In this document: positions 53,200 to 63,800 of the stretch, piece by piece
Layout: the number at the start of each line of letters is the position of its first letter
How positions within the stretch are numbered: position 1 is the stretch's first letter
DNA from: Flavobacteriaceae bacterium D16
GTDB lineage: Bacteria; Bacteroidota; Bacteroidia; Flavobacteriales; Flavobacteriaceae
Reading direction: 5' to 3'
NCBI GenBank assembly: GCA_021295155.1
Contig: JAJTJC010000035.1
Coordinates: forward strand, 620,001 to 684,000
Length of the DNA stretch: 64,000 nucleotides
The notes under the pieces: generated by a model
Told to the model about the DNA's origin: nothing
Databases searched by the model: none
What the model saw: only the letters and a program-made list of their open reading frames with translations
Program-made: the position numbers and the translations under genes

Positions 53200-53910
53200 T
53201 TAGGTGAGTAGGTTGCCTTCATCGTCCCATTCGGCAATGATGCCACGCTTGCTCTGATCAATACACTTGGCAAGCCATTCCTCATCATAAGACACACCAT
53301 GCTGATCCAGCACTTCCTGTGGTACACCGTCCCAGATATTGGGCATATTACCCTTATAGCCAAGCTCTTCTATCCCCACTTTGGAAGTATAGTAACCGGT
53401 TAAGGTGAGGTTACGCATAAGCGAAAAGAACTGGATTTCCATAGGTTGTTTCTGAATGGGCGTATAGGGGTCATAAAAGGCTATGGCGTCCAGGATCTCC
53501 TTTTGCTGTTGTTCTGTGGCTGCTTTAAACTCCAATTCGTATTCGGTATTGGATTTATGGTCGAGCCACATCAGTCCGCCTCGCAACAGGGTTTGCATTT
53601 CCGGAACATCCTTGGCCATAAATTCAACGAGTTGAGGGACTCCGGCTTCCTCAATTCCACCGTAGGGTTCCAATGGTGGCAAAATCAGGTTACAGAGCAA
53701 GGTAACCGTAGCCATTTCGTGTTCGTTTAGAAACTGTTCTGCATTTAGTTTTTCTATCAACTCTTTTTCTTCCGGTGTTCTGCCAAAATGCTTTTCGCTG
53801 GATGCGGTTTCGGATAAGCCCTCCTCCATATTTGGAGCACAACCGTGAACTACAAGGCCTCCGGCAAGTGAAGCCAGCACTATGGATCTTAAACTTTCTC
53901 TTCTGTCCAT
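53200..53910 (-). CDS. gluconate 2-dehydrogenase subunit 3-like lipoprotein
   Basis: A 236-residue partner subunit of GMC-type dehydrogenases. It starts with a lipoprotein signal (SIVLASLAGGLVVHGC, lipobox VVHGC). The subunit 3 domain is recognisable from EHEMATVTLLCNLILPP through GVPQLVEFMAKDV to QKQPMEIQFFSLMRNLT. It follows the GMC oxidoreductase by two bases. The two probably form a periplasmic sugar- or alcohol-oxidising complex that needs an electron-accepting cytochrome not seen in this window. Confidence 0.85.
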   Translation of the reverse strand: MDRRESLRSIVLASLAGGLVVHGCAPNMEEGLSETASSEKHFGRTPEEKELIEKLNAEQFLNEHEMATVTLLCNLILPPLEPYGGIEEAGVPQLVEFMAKDVPEMQTLLRGGLMWLDHKSNTEYELEFKAATEQQQKEILDAIAFYDPYTPIQKQPMEIQFFSLMRNLTLTGYYTSKVGIEELGYKGNMPNIWDGVPQEVLDQHGVSYDEEWLAKCIDQSKRGIIAEWDDEGNLLT

Positions 53911-53912
53911 AA

Positions 53913-55631
53913 TCAGATATTTTGTTGTTTGAGTTGATCTACAATATATTCAGAGGCTCGCCATGAGAGGGCCATAATGGTCCAGGTACAATTCTTATCG
54001 GCCTGGGAAACAAAGGGGCCTGCATCCGTAATAAAAACATTATCTACATCATGCAACTGCTGATATCGGTTTACTACTGATTTTTTGGGATCGTCGCCCA
54101 TCCGGGTTGTTCCAACTTCGTGAATAATCTGTCCGGGAGTTAGCAATCCATAATCCTGTTCCTTACCAGGTGTTTCACCCAGTACTTCTCCTCCCATGTT
54201 ATGGATAAGCTCTTCAAAGGTAGCCTGCATATGCCTGGCTTGCTTACGTTCGTAATCTGACCATTTGTAATGGAAACGTAAAACGGGTATTCCGAATTCA
54301 TCCACTGTTGTGGGATCGATCTCGCAATAATTATCTTCCCTGGCTATAGCTTCACCACGTCCACCAAATCCAACGACCGAACCATAGTATTTTTTAACAT
54401 CCGCCCTCAGGCTGTTGCCATACCCTCCGGTTGGAAGGCCGAAGAATTTATTGAAATCGTTGGGATTAAAACCAAAGCCGTAATTGGGCATACCCATACC
54501 GCCCCATACTTCTATGTGATATCCCCTTGGGAAATCGAGGTCTTTATTGTCCAGCCACCAGGGTGAATAGACGTGCATGCCTCCTACCCCGTCTTCATTG
54601 TACATTTTGCGGTTCATCAGATCCGGGATAAACCCGGCACGACTGCTTCCTGTAGAATCATGCAGGTATTTCCCAACCAGGTTGCTGCTATTCCCCAAAC
54701 CATTAGGGTGCTGACTGCTTTTTGAATTCAGTAGTATACGGGCCGAGCTACAGGCTGAAGCTGCCAGGATCACCACCTTAGCCTTTAGTTTGTATTCCTT
54801 GCGGTCTTCCTTATTAATATAGGACACGCCGGTAGCCTTTCCTTCGGCATTAGCAGTCACTTCCCTGACCATACTATTGACATACAGGTCTACCTGTCCG
54901 CCATTTTTCTGGGCGGGGAAAATCAGGCAGGAGCCTGAAGAGAAGTCGGCATAGACCGAACAGGCCCTGGCACATTGTCCACAGTAGAAACACACCCCCC
55001 TGTCTTCATTGATTTTTTTAGTAAGCATGGACATACGGGAGGGATATACAGGAATACCTGACTTACGGGCACCATTAATATAGAAGAGTTCGTGCAGCCT
55101 TGGTTTTGGTGGTGGCAGGAAATATCCATCGGGATCATTGGGCAGCCCTTCATTGGTGCCAAAAATTCCAACCAGTTTATCCAGTTTATCGTAATAAGGT
55201 TTTACATCTTCATACCCTATGGGCCAGTTGTCTCCGAGGCCGTCTACATCTTTATGTTTAAAATCCTTGGGGCCAAAACGAAGGGAGATCCGGCCCCAGT
55301 GATTGGTTCTCCCCCCTAGCATTTGTGAGCGAAACCAGTCGAACTTAGTACCCTCCTTATGGGTGTAGGGCTGTCCCTCAATTTCCCATCCTCCATAGGC
55401 CATATCGAATTCTCCGAATACCCTGGTTGTCCCCGCCCCTCTCCTGGGGGATTCATAAGGCCATTTAAGTTGAGTTTGTTGTTCCGGGTTTTTGGGATCA
55501 AAAAAGGGACCGGCTTCAACAACTGCAACTTTAAGTCCTGCATCCGCTAATATTTTGGTGGACATACCACCCCCTGCTCCTGACCCCACAATAATGGCGT
55601 CATAAGTTTTGGTTGATTCTTTAATTTGCAT
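53913..55631 (-). CDS. GMC family oxidoreductase
   Basis: A 572-residue FAD-dependent sugar/alcohol oxidoreductase with the N-terminal Rossmann motif IVGSGAGGGMSTKILADAG (about residues 15-33) and the second motif FEGMLGGRTNHWGRISLRF region. The C-terminal part ends with FITDAGPFVSQADKNCTWT, which carries the family's conserved His/Asn region in altered form. A cysteine cluster (CFYCGQCARACSVY, about residues 217-230) looks like an inserted 4-Cys motif, seen in related gluconate/sorbitol dehydrogenases. It pairs with the subunit 3-like lipoprotein two bases downstream, and is divergent from susC. Confidence 0.88.
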   Translation of the reverse strand: MQIKESTKTYDAIIVGSGAGGGMSTKILADAGLKVAVVEAGPFFDPKNPEQQTQLKWPYESPRRGAGTTRVFGEFDMAYGGWEIEGQPYTHKEGTKFDWFRSQMLGGRTNHWGRISLRFGPKDFKHKDVDGLGDNWPIGYEDVKPYYDKLDKLVGIFGTNEGLPNDPDGYFLPPPKPRLHELFYINGARKSGIPVYPSRMSMLTKKINEDRGVCFYCGQCARACSVYADFSSGSCLIFPAQKNGGQVDLYVNSMVREVTANAEGKATGVSYINKEDRKEYKLKAKVVILAASACSSARILLNSKSSQHPNGLGNSSNLVGKYLHDSTGSSRAGFIPDLMNRKMYNEDGVGGMHVYSPWWLDNKDLDFPRGYHIEVWGGMGMPNYGFGFNPNDFNKFFGLPTGGYGNSLRADVKKYYGSVVGFGGRGEAIAREDNYCEIDPTTVDEFGIPVLRFHYKWSDYERKQARHMQATFEELIHNMGGEVLGETPGKEQDYGLLTPGQIIHEVGTTRMGDDPKKSVVNRYQQLHDVDNVFITDAGPFVSQADKNCTWTIMALSWRASEYIVDQLKQQNI

Positions 55632-55800
55632 GGGTAAGGAATTGGAAAATGCTTTAAGACACCTAATTAACGTATTGGTAATTATACCTGCAAATTTTTA
55701 ACAATTAGGGAGAATTTCGTGATTTTTTTTTCCGACTATGCATTGTGTTTGCCGCAATTTTCTTATTATTAGCAAAAATTTTGATTTCTTTAACAGTATG

Positions 55801-55818
55801 CACGCAAACGTTTGCGTG
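55801..55818. promoter_or_regulatory. LacI-family operator palindrome upstream of susC
   Basis: CACGCAAACGTTTGCGTG is a perfect 18-base palindrome centred between 55809 and 55810, with the CAAACGTTTG core of LacI/GalR-type operators, and ends 62 bases before the susC ATG. It lies in the 249-base intergenic region shared with the divergent GMC gene and may control both. The LacI-type regulator itself is not in the window. Confidence 0.75.
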
Positions 55819-55880
55819 TTTTAGGAACATAAGGGATTAAAAATCAATTGTTTAACTAACTAATAACAAACTTTATCATT

Positions 55881-58800
55881 ATGACACTATTGAAAGAAGG
55901 TCATTTGTTAAGGTTGGGGAGTCTCAAAAGAACACAAGCTTTACAGCGACTTCTGACCTTTTCTTTGCTTTTTGTATGGGTCGGGTTTGGCTTGTATGCC
56001 GCACCTAGCCTGGAGAACAGTTTGGATCCTGTCACTGCATTACAAAATACAGTGAGCGGTACCGTAACAGATAATACGGGTGCGCCGCTTCCAGGTGCTT
56101 CCATAGTGCAAAAGGGTACCACCAACGGAACCCAGACAGATTTTGATGGTAACTATACCATTGATGTTCCTGGTGATGCTGTCCTAGTGATCAGCTATAT
56201 CGGTTTTGCCACCCAGGAGATTTCCGTGAATGGGAGGTCTTCTATAAATGTGCAACTGGAAGAATCTGCCAGTGCGCTATCCGAAGTGGTAGTTTTGGGT
56301 TATTCTACTCAAACCAGGGGTGACGTTACCGGATCTGTTGCTTCCGTGGATGTTGCCGAAGCTACAAAGGCTCCGATAGTAAACGCCGCAGAAGCACTGG
56401 AAGGACGTGTTACTGGTGTTACTGTAACCAATTCAGGTACTCCCGGTAGCTCTCCAAAAGTTGTTATCCGTGGTTTTGGCACCAGCAACAACACCAACCC
56501 ACTCTACATTATTGATGGTGTGCAGACAGATAACCCTTCTATATTAAATAGTATTAACCCTGGAGACATCGATCAAATCAACGTATTAAAAGACGGTGCC
56601 GCAGCCATCTATGGAGCAAGGGCTTCCAACGGTGTTGTAATTGTTACTACCAAAAGTGGTAGCTACAACCAGTCCGAGCCAGTAGTAAGTTTCAATATGT
56701 ACGCAGGAACGTCCAGGGCAACCAACCTCCCTGATATGTTAAATGCACAGCAGCATGGAGAGTATATCTTCTCAGCGCTGCGTAATGACGGTGTAGCGGT
56801 TTCCCACCCGCAATATGGAAGTGGAGCCTCTCCAGTGGTGCCAACAACTATTCAAGGGTATACCCGAGTGGTAGCACCAGGTTCAACTGATAGGGAACCT
56901 CGAGTAGCAACGGTAAGGCAGCCAAACGGAACTAACTGGTTTGAAGAAATTACCAGGAATGCCCCTACCCAGAATTTTGACCTATCCATTACTAATGGTA
57001 ATGAAACCGGAAGGTACTTCCTGTCTGCCAATTACCTGAATCGTCAGGGTATCCTCAATGAAACTGGCTTTAAGCAGGGGGTTACCCGCTTGAATTCTGA
57101 ATTTAAGATCGGAGAAAGAATCACCATCGGGGAACACCTGAACGCTTCTTTCTCTAACCAAAATGAAGGGACATTAGAGTCGATCAACATGGCCTACAGG
57201 TCATCGCCTCTTATACCCGTTTTTGATGATCAGGGCGATTTTGCAGGGACAGGTCCGGCTTCTACAGGTTTAAGTAATACCCGTAATCCTGTAGCATTAC
57301 TCTCAAGGGGATCAGACAACTACAATAAACTCTTCCGTGTATTCGGGGATTTGTATTTAAGAGCAGAACTCTATGAAGGGCTTAGTTTTAAGACTACAAT
57401 AAGTGGAAACATTGAAAATTTTACACAACGGCAGTTTATAAAGCTTGATCCTGAATTCAGTGAACCATTAGCCACAAACACTTTACGTGAGCAGGACATC
57501 AATAACTGGACCTGGACGTGGAACAATGTATTGAATTACAGCACCATTATTGGGGACCATAACATCAATGCCTTGGTGGGTATAGAAGCTGTGGAAGAAA
57601 GCAGCAAAGGAAAAACGATAAGCCGAACCGGGTATTTGTTTGAAACGCCTGATTTTTATTTGCTAAATAATGGTAGTGGCCTCCCAAATGTAGATGCTGC
57701 ATTCGATGGGGCAAACACTTTATTCTCAATCTTTGGTACAGCGAATTACTCCTACAAGGGTAAATATTTTGCTACTGTTACGTTGAGGAATGATAAGTCG
57801 TCAAGATTCCTGGGAGATAACCAGAGCCAAACCTTCCCTTCCTTTAGTGCTGGCTGGTTGATTAGTGATGAGGATTTCTTTCCGGCAGATGGCTTCGTTA
57901 ATCGTTTGAAACTTAAGGCTTCATATGGAGAGTTAGGTAACCAGACCCTTCCGGCCAGTAACCCGACAATTAATATTTCATCACTGAATGAACAAACAGC
58001 TAACTATGCATTGAGCGGAAATGCGCTTTCTACAGGGGCCATTCTGACCCAGGTAGGTAACCCGGATCTAAGATGGGAAACCTCTGTTACTACCAATATC
58101 GGATTTGAAATGTCGATGTTGGATAATGAGCTTTCGGTCTCTTTCGAATATTTTGATATTGATACCAAGGACTTGATCACACCAGATCAAAGCCTTATTA
58201 GTACTACGGCTATTGATGCTGCGGCACCTCTGGTAAACCTGGGGGATATTCAGAACACTGGTTTTGATTTAGGTATTAATTACAATCACGAAACTTCATG
58301 GGGTTTAAACTACGCCATTAATGCCAATATCTCGCATTACAAGAATGAAGTAAAGAACCTCATTAGTGCATTCCAGCCTGGACCAAGTAACCTGCGCGGT
58401 GGTCCCGCAACACGTACAGAGGTCGGCCGGTCCATTTCAGAGTACTTTGGACGTAAGGTCATCGGTTTTACTGATACTGGTCGCTTTGAATATGAAGACG
58501 TGAATGGTGACGGCACGATTAATGATGATGACCGTACGTATATTGGTTCTCCACACCCAGATTTCACTTATGGTGTGAATTTAAGTGCCAGCTATAAAGG
58601 CTTTGATTTATCTGCCTTCTTCTCTGGTTCTCAGGGTAACGACGCGTATAACTATCAGAAGATCTTCTCGGACTTCCCTACCTTCTTTGGATCTAACCAA
58701 AGTACCAGGGTACTGGATGCCTGGACACCGGATAATACCAATGCTACGGTACCTGCATTGAGTCAGTCTCTAACGAATTCAGAAACAAATCCCAATTCGT

Positions 58801-59060
58801 ACTTTGTAGAAGACGCATCCTTTTTACGATTGAAGAATCTACAGGTAGGATATACCTTTAACGATGACATTGCCAGCAAAGTGGGCCTCAACATGTTGAG
58901 GGTTTACGTACAGGGAACCAACCTGTTTACGATTACAGATTACACTGGATTAGATCCGGAAGTAGTTTCCGGTAATAACTTAGCTTTGGGTGTTGATGGA
59001 CCCAATCCGGTATTTCCATTGGCACAGATAATCACGGTAGGTATTAACACAAAATTCTAA
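55881..59060 (+). CDS. SusC/RagA family TonB-linked outer membrane transporter
   Basis: A 1059-residue TonB-dependent oligosaccharide importer. After a signal segment (about residues 22-41) comes a carboxypeptidase-regulatory-like beta domain (about 57-130), a TonB-box region (EVVVLGYSTQ, 135-144), the plug with GRVTGVTVTNSGTPG and VVIRGFGTSNNTNPLYIIDG, and a 22-strand barrel ending in the aromatic VGINTKF. It lies 4 bases before susD. Glycan specificity is unknown; the neighbouring oxidoreductases and GH130-like gene suggest a mannose- or alditol-type substrate. Regulation is likely by a LacI-type protein at the upstream palindrome. Confidence 0.96.
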   Translation: MTLLKEGHLLRLGSLKRTQALQRLLTFSLLFVWVGFGLYAAPSLENSLDPVTALQNTVSGTVTDNTGAPLPGASIVQKGTTNGTQTDFDGNYTIDVPGDAVLVISYIGFATQEISVNGRSSINVQLEESASALSEVVVLGYSTQTRGDVTGSVASVDVAEATKAPIVNAAEALEGRVTGVTVTNSGTPGSSPKVVIRGFGTSNNTNPLYIIDGVQTDNPSILNSINPGDIDQINVLKDGAAAIYGARASNGVVIVTTKSGSYNQSEPVVSFNMYAGTSRATNLPDMLNAQQHGEYIFSALRNDGVAVSHPQYGSGASPVVPTTIQGYTRVVAPGSTDREPRVATVRQPNGTNWFEEITRNAPTQNFDLSITNGNETGRYFLSANYLNRQGILNETGFKQGVTRLNSEFKIGERITIGEHLNASFSNQNEGTLESINMAYRSSPLIPVFDDQGDFAGTGPASTGLSNTRNPVALLSRGSDNYNKLFRVFGDLYLRAELYEGLSFKTTISGNIENFTQRQFIKLDPEFSEPLATNTLREQDINNWTWTWNNVLNYSTIIGDHNINALVGIEAVEESSKGKTISRTGYLFETPDFYLLNNGSGLPNVDAAFDGANTLFSIFGTANYSYKGKYFATVTLRNDKSSRFLGDNQSQTFPSFSAGWLISDEDFFPADGFVNRLKLKASYGELGNQTLPASNPTINISSLNEQTANYALSGNALSTGAILTQVGNPDLRWETSVTTNIGFEMSMLDNELSVSFEYFDIDTKDLITPDQSLISTTAIDAAAPLVNLGDIQNTGFDLGINYNHETSWGLNYAINANISHYKNEVKNLISAFQPGPSNLRGGPATRTEVGRSISEYFGRKVIGFTDTGRFEYEDVNGDGTINDDDRTYIGSPHPDFTYGVNLSASYKGFDLSAFFSGSQGNDAYNYQKIFSDFPTFFGSNQSTRVLDAWTPDNTNATVPALSQSLTNSETNPNSYFVEDASFLRLKNLQVGYTFNDDIASKVGLNMLRVYVQGTNLFTITDYTGLDPEVVSGNNLALGVDGPNPVFPLAQIITVGINTKF

Positions 59061-59064
59061 AAAA

Positions 59065-60777
59065 ATGAAAAAGAGATTATTTATTTATTTAACCTTATTC
59101 GCTGTAATTTTTGCGTGTAGTGATGACTTTACAGATGTGCCCGCAATTGGGGCGCTGAGTGATCAGACGCTGCAGAACGAAGTAGGTGTGGACCTGCTCC
59201 TGGTCGGAGCTTATTCATTGCTAGATGGAAATACACAACCAAATGATGGATTTGATCGTTGGTTAAGTACTGGTGATAACTGGTGGTTTGATGCGGTCAC
59301 CGATGATGCGCACAAGGGAAGTACCGATGGTGATCAGGGAGACCTGTTTAATTTGGAAACTTATACCTGGGAGGCAGGAAATCCATATCTTAAAATATGG
59401 AACGCTAGATATGCCGGGGCAAACCGTGCCAATGCCGTTATTGACTTGATCAGTAAGATTCCGGAAGGGGACTTTAGCGCTCAACTAGCTGAAGCCCGTT
59501 TCCTAAGGGGACACTTTAATTTTGAACTCCAAAAAATGTTTGGACAGGTGGCCTATATATCAGAGGAAAATTTTGCCAATACGGAATTTAATCAGCCTAA
59601 CACTGGTGCGATCTGGGACCAGATCGAAGCAGATTTTCAATATGCAGCAGATAACCTGCCAGATTCCCAGGCAGAAGTTGGGCGTGCTAATTCCTGGGCG
59701 GCCAAAGCTTTTCTGGCTAAAGCCCATTTATACCAGCAGGATTATGCAGCGGCTTCTCCCTTGTTCACGGATGTGATCAACAATGGGCCATATGCTCTTA
59801 ACCCGGAATTCTTAGCTAACTTCTCACTGGCAGGAGAAAACAGTTCAGAAGCTGTATTTACCATTCAGTTTGCCACTGCGGGTAGTGTGGCCTGGAATGG
59901 AAACCAGGGAGGTACTTTGAATTTCCCTAACGCATTGGGCTTCTGTTGTGGATTTTATCAGCCTACTCAGGATTTGGTAAATGCTTATCAGACGGATGCG
60001 GTTACCGGTTTACCTTTACTGGATACCTTTAATCAAACTGATGTAACCAATGATCAGACATTAACCAGTGCTGATCCATTTACTCCCCATACCGGGCCAT
60101 TAGATCCAAGACTGGACTACACGGCAGGTAGGAGAGGAATTGATTATAACGGTTACGGAATTAATCCAGGTCAGGACTGGGTAAGGGCAACCGATGCTGA
60201 TATCTCAGGTCCTTATTTACCGAAGAAAAATATATACCAGGCTGGAGAAGATGGAAACATAGGAACCGGTCCCTGGGGACAGCAATTCTCCGGAGTGAAT
60301 TACCATATCATGCGCTACGCTGATGTACTGCTTATGGCAGCAGAGGTAGCCGTAGAACTGAATGATCTTCCTACTGCATTGGATTATGTAAACCAAGTTC
60401 GTAACCGCGCTAAAAACATGAGTTACTTGCAGGATGCCTCTGGAACAGCAGATGCTGCGAATTATGTAATTGAACCTTATACTGCTTTTGCAGACCAGGA
60501 TGAAGCGCGTAAAGCGGTTCGTTTTGAGCGCAGGCTGGAGCTGGCCATGGAAGGACACCGTTTCTTTGATATCGTAAGATGGAGTAATAAGTGGGCTGGT
60601 AGTCCCGACTCTTTTGCTACGGATTTGATCAGTGAATATGTAACCAATGAGACCAGGACCATTGATAACTTTGGACCAAAGGTAGGAACTTTTACTACCA
60701 CCAATTATGTATTGCCTATTCCACTTGATGCCATTGATTTAAGTGGAGGGATATTGCAACAAAATCCTGGTTATTAA
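59065..60777 (+). CDS. SusD/RagB family surface glycan-binding lipoprotein
   Basis: A 570-residue lipoprotein (C18 in VIFACSD) that caps the SusC barrel and captures glycan at the cell surface. The SusD fold is recognised from LLVGAYSLLDG, the TPR helices (NARYAGANRANAVIDLI; AEARFLRGHFNFELQKMFG), and the C-terminal DEARKAVRFERRLELAMEGHRFFDIVRW and GPKVGTFTTTNYVLPIP. It follows susC by 4 bases and is closed by a strong terminator. Confidence 0.96.
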   Translation: MKKRLFIYLTLFAVIFACSDDFTDVPAIGALSDQTLQNEVGVDLLLVGAYSLLDGNTQPNDGFDRWLSTGDNWWFDAVTDDAHKGSTDGDQGDLFNLETYTWEAGNPYLKIWNARYAGANRANAVIDLISKIPEGDFSAQLAEARFLRGHFNFELQKMFGQVAYISEENFANTEFNQPNTGAIWDQIEADFQYAADNLPDSQAEVGRANSWAAKAFLAKAHLYQQDYAAASPLFTDVINNGPYALNPEFLANFSLAGENSSEAVFTIQFATAGSVAWNGNQGGTLNFPNALGFCCGFYQPTQDLVNAYQTDAVTGLPLLDTFNQTDVTNDQTLTSADPFTPHTGPLDPRLDYTAGRRGIDYNGYGINPGQDWVRATDADISGPYLPKKNIYQAGEDGNIGTGPWGQQFSGVNYHIMRYADVLLMAAEVAVELNDLPTALDYVNQVRNRAKNMSYLQDASGTADAANYVIEPYTAFADQDEARKAVRFERRLELAMEGHRFFDIVRWSNKWAGSPDSFATDLISEYVTNETRTIDNFGPKVGTFTTTNYVLPIPLDAIDLSGGILQQNPGY

Positions 60778-60800
60778 TAGGTATCTGCTGAATACTTACA

Positions 60801-60832
60801 AAGGGGTGCACTTAGCACCCCTTTTTTTTTTT
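60801..60832 (+). terminator. strong terminator after susD
   Basis: AAGGGGTGC and GCACCCCTT (60801-60809, 60815-60823) are a perfect 9 bp stem with a 5-base loop, followed by a run of ten Ts. It begins 23 bases after the susD stop and separates susCD from the FG-GAP gene. Confidence 0.88.
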
Positions 60833-60886
60833 GCCCATTTCCCGAATTACTATCTTTATACCTGCACATTTTGTTTGTTGATGATT

Positions 60887-63800
60887 ATGAAGAAATCCTT
60901 ATTACTCGCCCTTGCTGGCGTGCTGTTTTTTTCCTGTGGAAAAGATTCTGAACGTACTTCCCTCCTTTTTAATGAATTAAAACCTGCTAAGACAGGTATC
61001 TCCTTTACCAATACGCTTACGGAGAGTGATTCCCTGAATTACTTCACCTATGGCTACCTCTATATGGGTGGCGGCGTTGCAGCCGGGGATTTTAATAACG
61101 ATGGCCTTACAGACCTCTATTTCACCGGAAATCAGGTCCCCAATGCCCTCTACCTGAACAAGGGAGATCTACAATTTGAAAACATAGCAGAGCAGGCCGG
61201 TGTAGACGGTGACCAACGCTGGTATACCGGGGTAACCCTGGCAGACGTAAACAGCGACGGGTTCCTGGACATCTACTGCTCTGTAAGCGGCAAATTTGGC
61301 CCGATGGAAAACCAGCTATTTATTAATAATGGCGATCTCAGCTTTAGTGAGCAAGCAGCAGCCTACGGCCTGGCAGAAGCAGGAAACAATGTGCAGTCTA
61401 CTTTCTTTGACTACGATAAGGATGGGGACCTGGATGTCTATATTGCCAACTATCCTCCTACCGCCTTCAACGCACCTAACAGCCACTACAAGGTGAAGCA
61501 GCAGTTTCCCAAGCCCCTGGAGATGGACAAACTCATGCGCAATGATGGCCATACCTTTACCGATGTTACCGAAGAAGCAGGCTTAAAGACCTTTGGGCTT
61601 TCCCTTAGCGCCACAGTAGGGGATCTAAACGAAGATGGATGGCCTGATCTGTATATTTCCAACGATTTTAGCAGCCCTGATTATTGTTATATCAATAATA
61701 AGAACGGTACTTTCTCTGAACGGGTCCGTACCATAACCAAAAACACCTCCTTTTACGGGATGGGGGTCGATATTGCAGACTTTAACAACGATGGCTTACT
61801 GGATATTTTTCAGGCCGATATGACGGCCAATGATAACCGAAGGTCAAAAGCAAATATGGCCAGTATGAACCCACAACTTTTCTGGAGTACCGTTAATTCA
61901 GGGTTCCATTTCCAATATATGCAGAACAGCCTGCAAATGAACAACGGTAACCTGCTTGATTCCCTGCCGGATTTCAGCAATGTTACCCGTTTGGCTGGTG
62001 TGTCTTCCACAGACTGGAGCTGGGGTCCGCTTATGGCAGATTTAGACAATGACGGATGGAAAGATCTGTTTATTTCCAACGGTACCCGACGTGAAATCAA
62101 CAATCGGGATTACTTCCTTGCCTGGGAAGCGGAAGGAAGACCCATGGATAATCTGCTACAACGTAGCCTTGACATCCCCTCTGAGCCCATAGATAATTTC
62201 GTATACCGCAATACTGGGGACCTCCGTTTTGAACAGGTTAATGAATCCTGGGGGATTGTGAAAGAAGGCTTTTCCAATGGTGCTGTATATGTGGATTTGG
62301 ATAATGACGGGGATTTGGAAATTGTAATCAACAACCTGGATGATACCGCCAGCCTGTTTGAAAACAAAGGTAATGTTAACCATTATTTACAGTTAGTCCT
62401 GAACGGGCCAGAGAAAAACCCCAATGGATTGGGAGCCCGAGTTTATGTCCACGTAGGTGGGCTGAAGCAAATGCAGGAATTGACACTTAGCCGTGGCTTT
62501 CAATCGGCAGTCTCCCCCAGGTTACACTTTGGTTTGGGTAGTAGTTCCGTGGTGGACACCCTGCAAATTATATGGCCGGACGGTAAAAAGGAAATACGTA
62601 CCAATCTTGAAGCTGATAAACTGATGAGCATCAATTATCAAGATGCTACGCTGTTATCTGAGCCATCCGGGCAACAAGAAGAAACGCAATTCGATTCAAA
62701 GGATAACTCCCTGGCAGGAATGCAATTCCAGCATCAGGAGAACTATTACGACGATTTCATAAATGAGATCCTGCTCCCCCACCGTATGTCTATGTTTGGC
62801 CCCTATATGGCTAAAGGAGACCTCAATGGAGATGAGTGGGAAGATATTATCGTTGGTGGGGCCTCCGGTCAGCCTACCCAGGTATTTATGGGAACTCCTG
62901 ATGGCTTTACAAAAAAAGAAATCCCGGAACTAGCTGCTTATAGCGAGCGTGAGGATATGGGCATTGCCATTTTTGATATTGATGGAGATGGGCAGGACGA
63001 CCTCTATATTTCCAGTGGAGGAAATGAATTTGGTCCGGATTCAGCAATGCTGCAGGACCGGGTCTATCTCAACGATGGAGGAAGTTTTACAGAAGTTAAA
63101 GAGGGCATAGCCGATTTCAGGGCATCTGCCTCTGTAGTAGTCCCTTTTGACTTTGATAAGGACGGAGATTTGGATGTACTGGTGGGCAGCCGGGTAATCC
63201 CCGGGAATTATCCAAGTCCGGCCAGCAGTTACCTCCTGGAAAACCGATCGACCCCAGGAAATCCTGTTCTTGTAGATGTTACGGCAGAAAAAGCGTCCAT
63301 GCTTATTGGAATTGGTCTTCTAACACGTGCTCTGCCTACAGATTATGACGGTGATGGGTGGACAGATTTATTGCTGGGTGGCGAATGGATGCCGCTAGTG
63401 CTCTTAAAAAATGAAGAGGGGTCATTTAAGGATGTCTCGGAAGTTACAGGGCTCGCAGATACCCGGGCCTGGTGGTTTGGTTTGGGAGAAGGTGATTTTG
63501 ATGGTGACGGGGATATGGATTACCTGGCAGGTAACCTGGGACTCAACTACAAATACAAAGCCAGTGAAACTGAAACCTTCGATGTGTATTATGACGATTT
63601 TGATGCCTCGGGCACCAAGGATATTGTACTGAGCTATTACAACTACGGGGAAAAATTCCCCGTCAGGGGTCGTGAATGTTCGTCACAGCAAATGCCTGCG
63701 ATAAAGAAAAAATTTGAAGATTATGCTTCCTTTTCCACAGCAACCCTCGCTGACGTTTACACCCAGCAAGCCCTGGATGAATCCCTGCACTACCAGGTGA

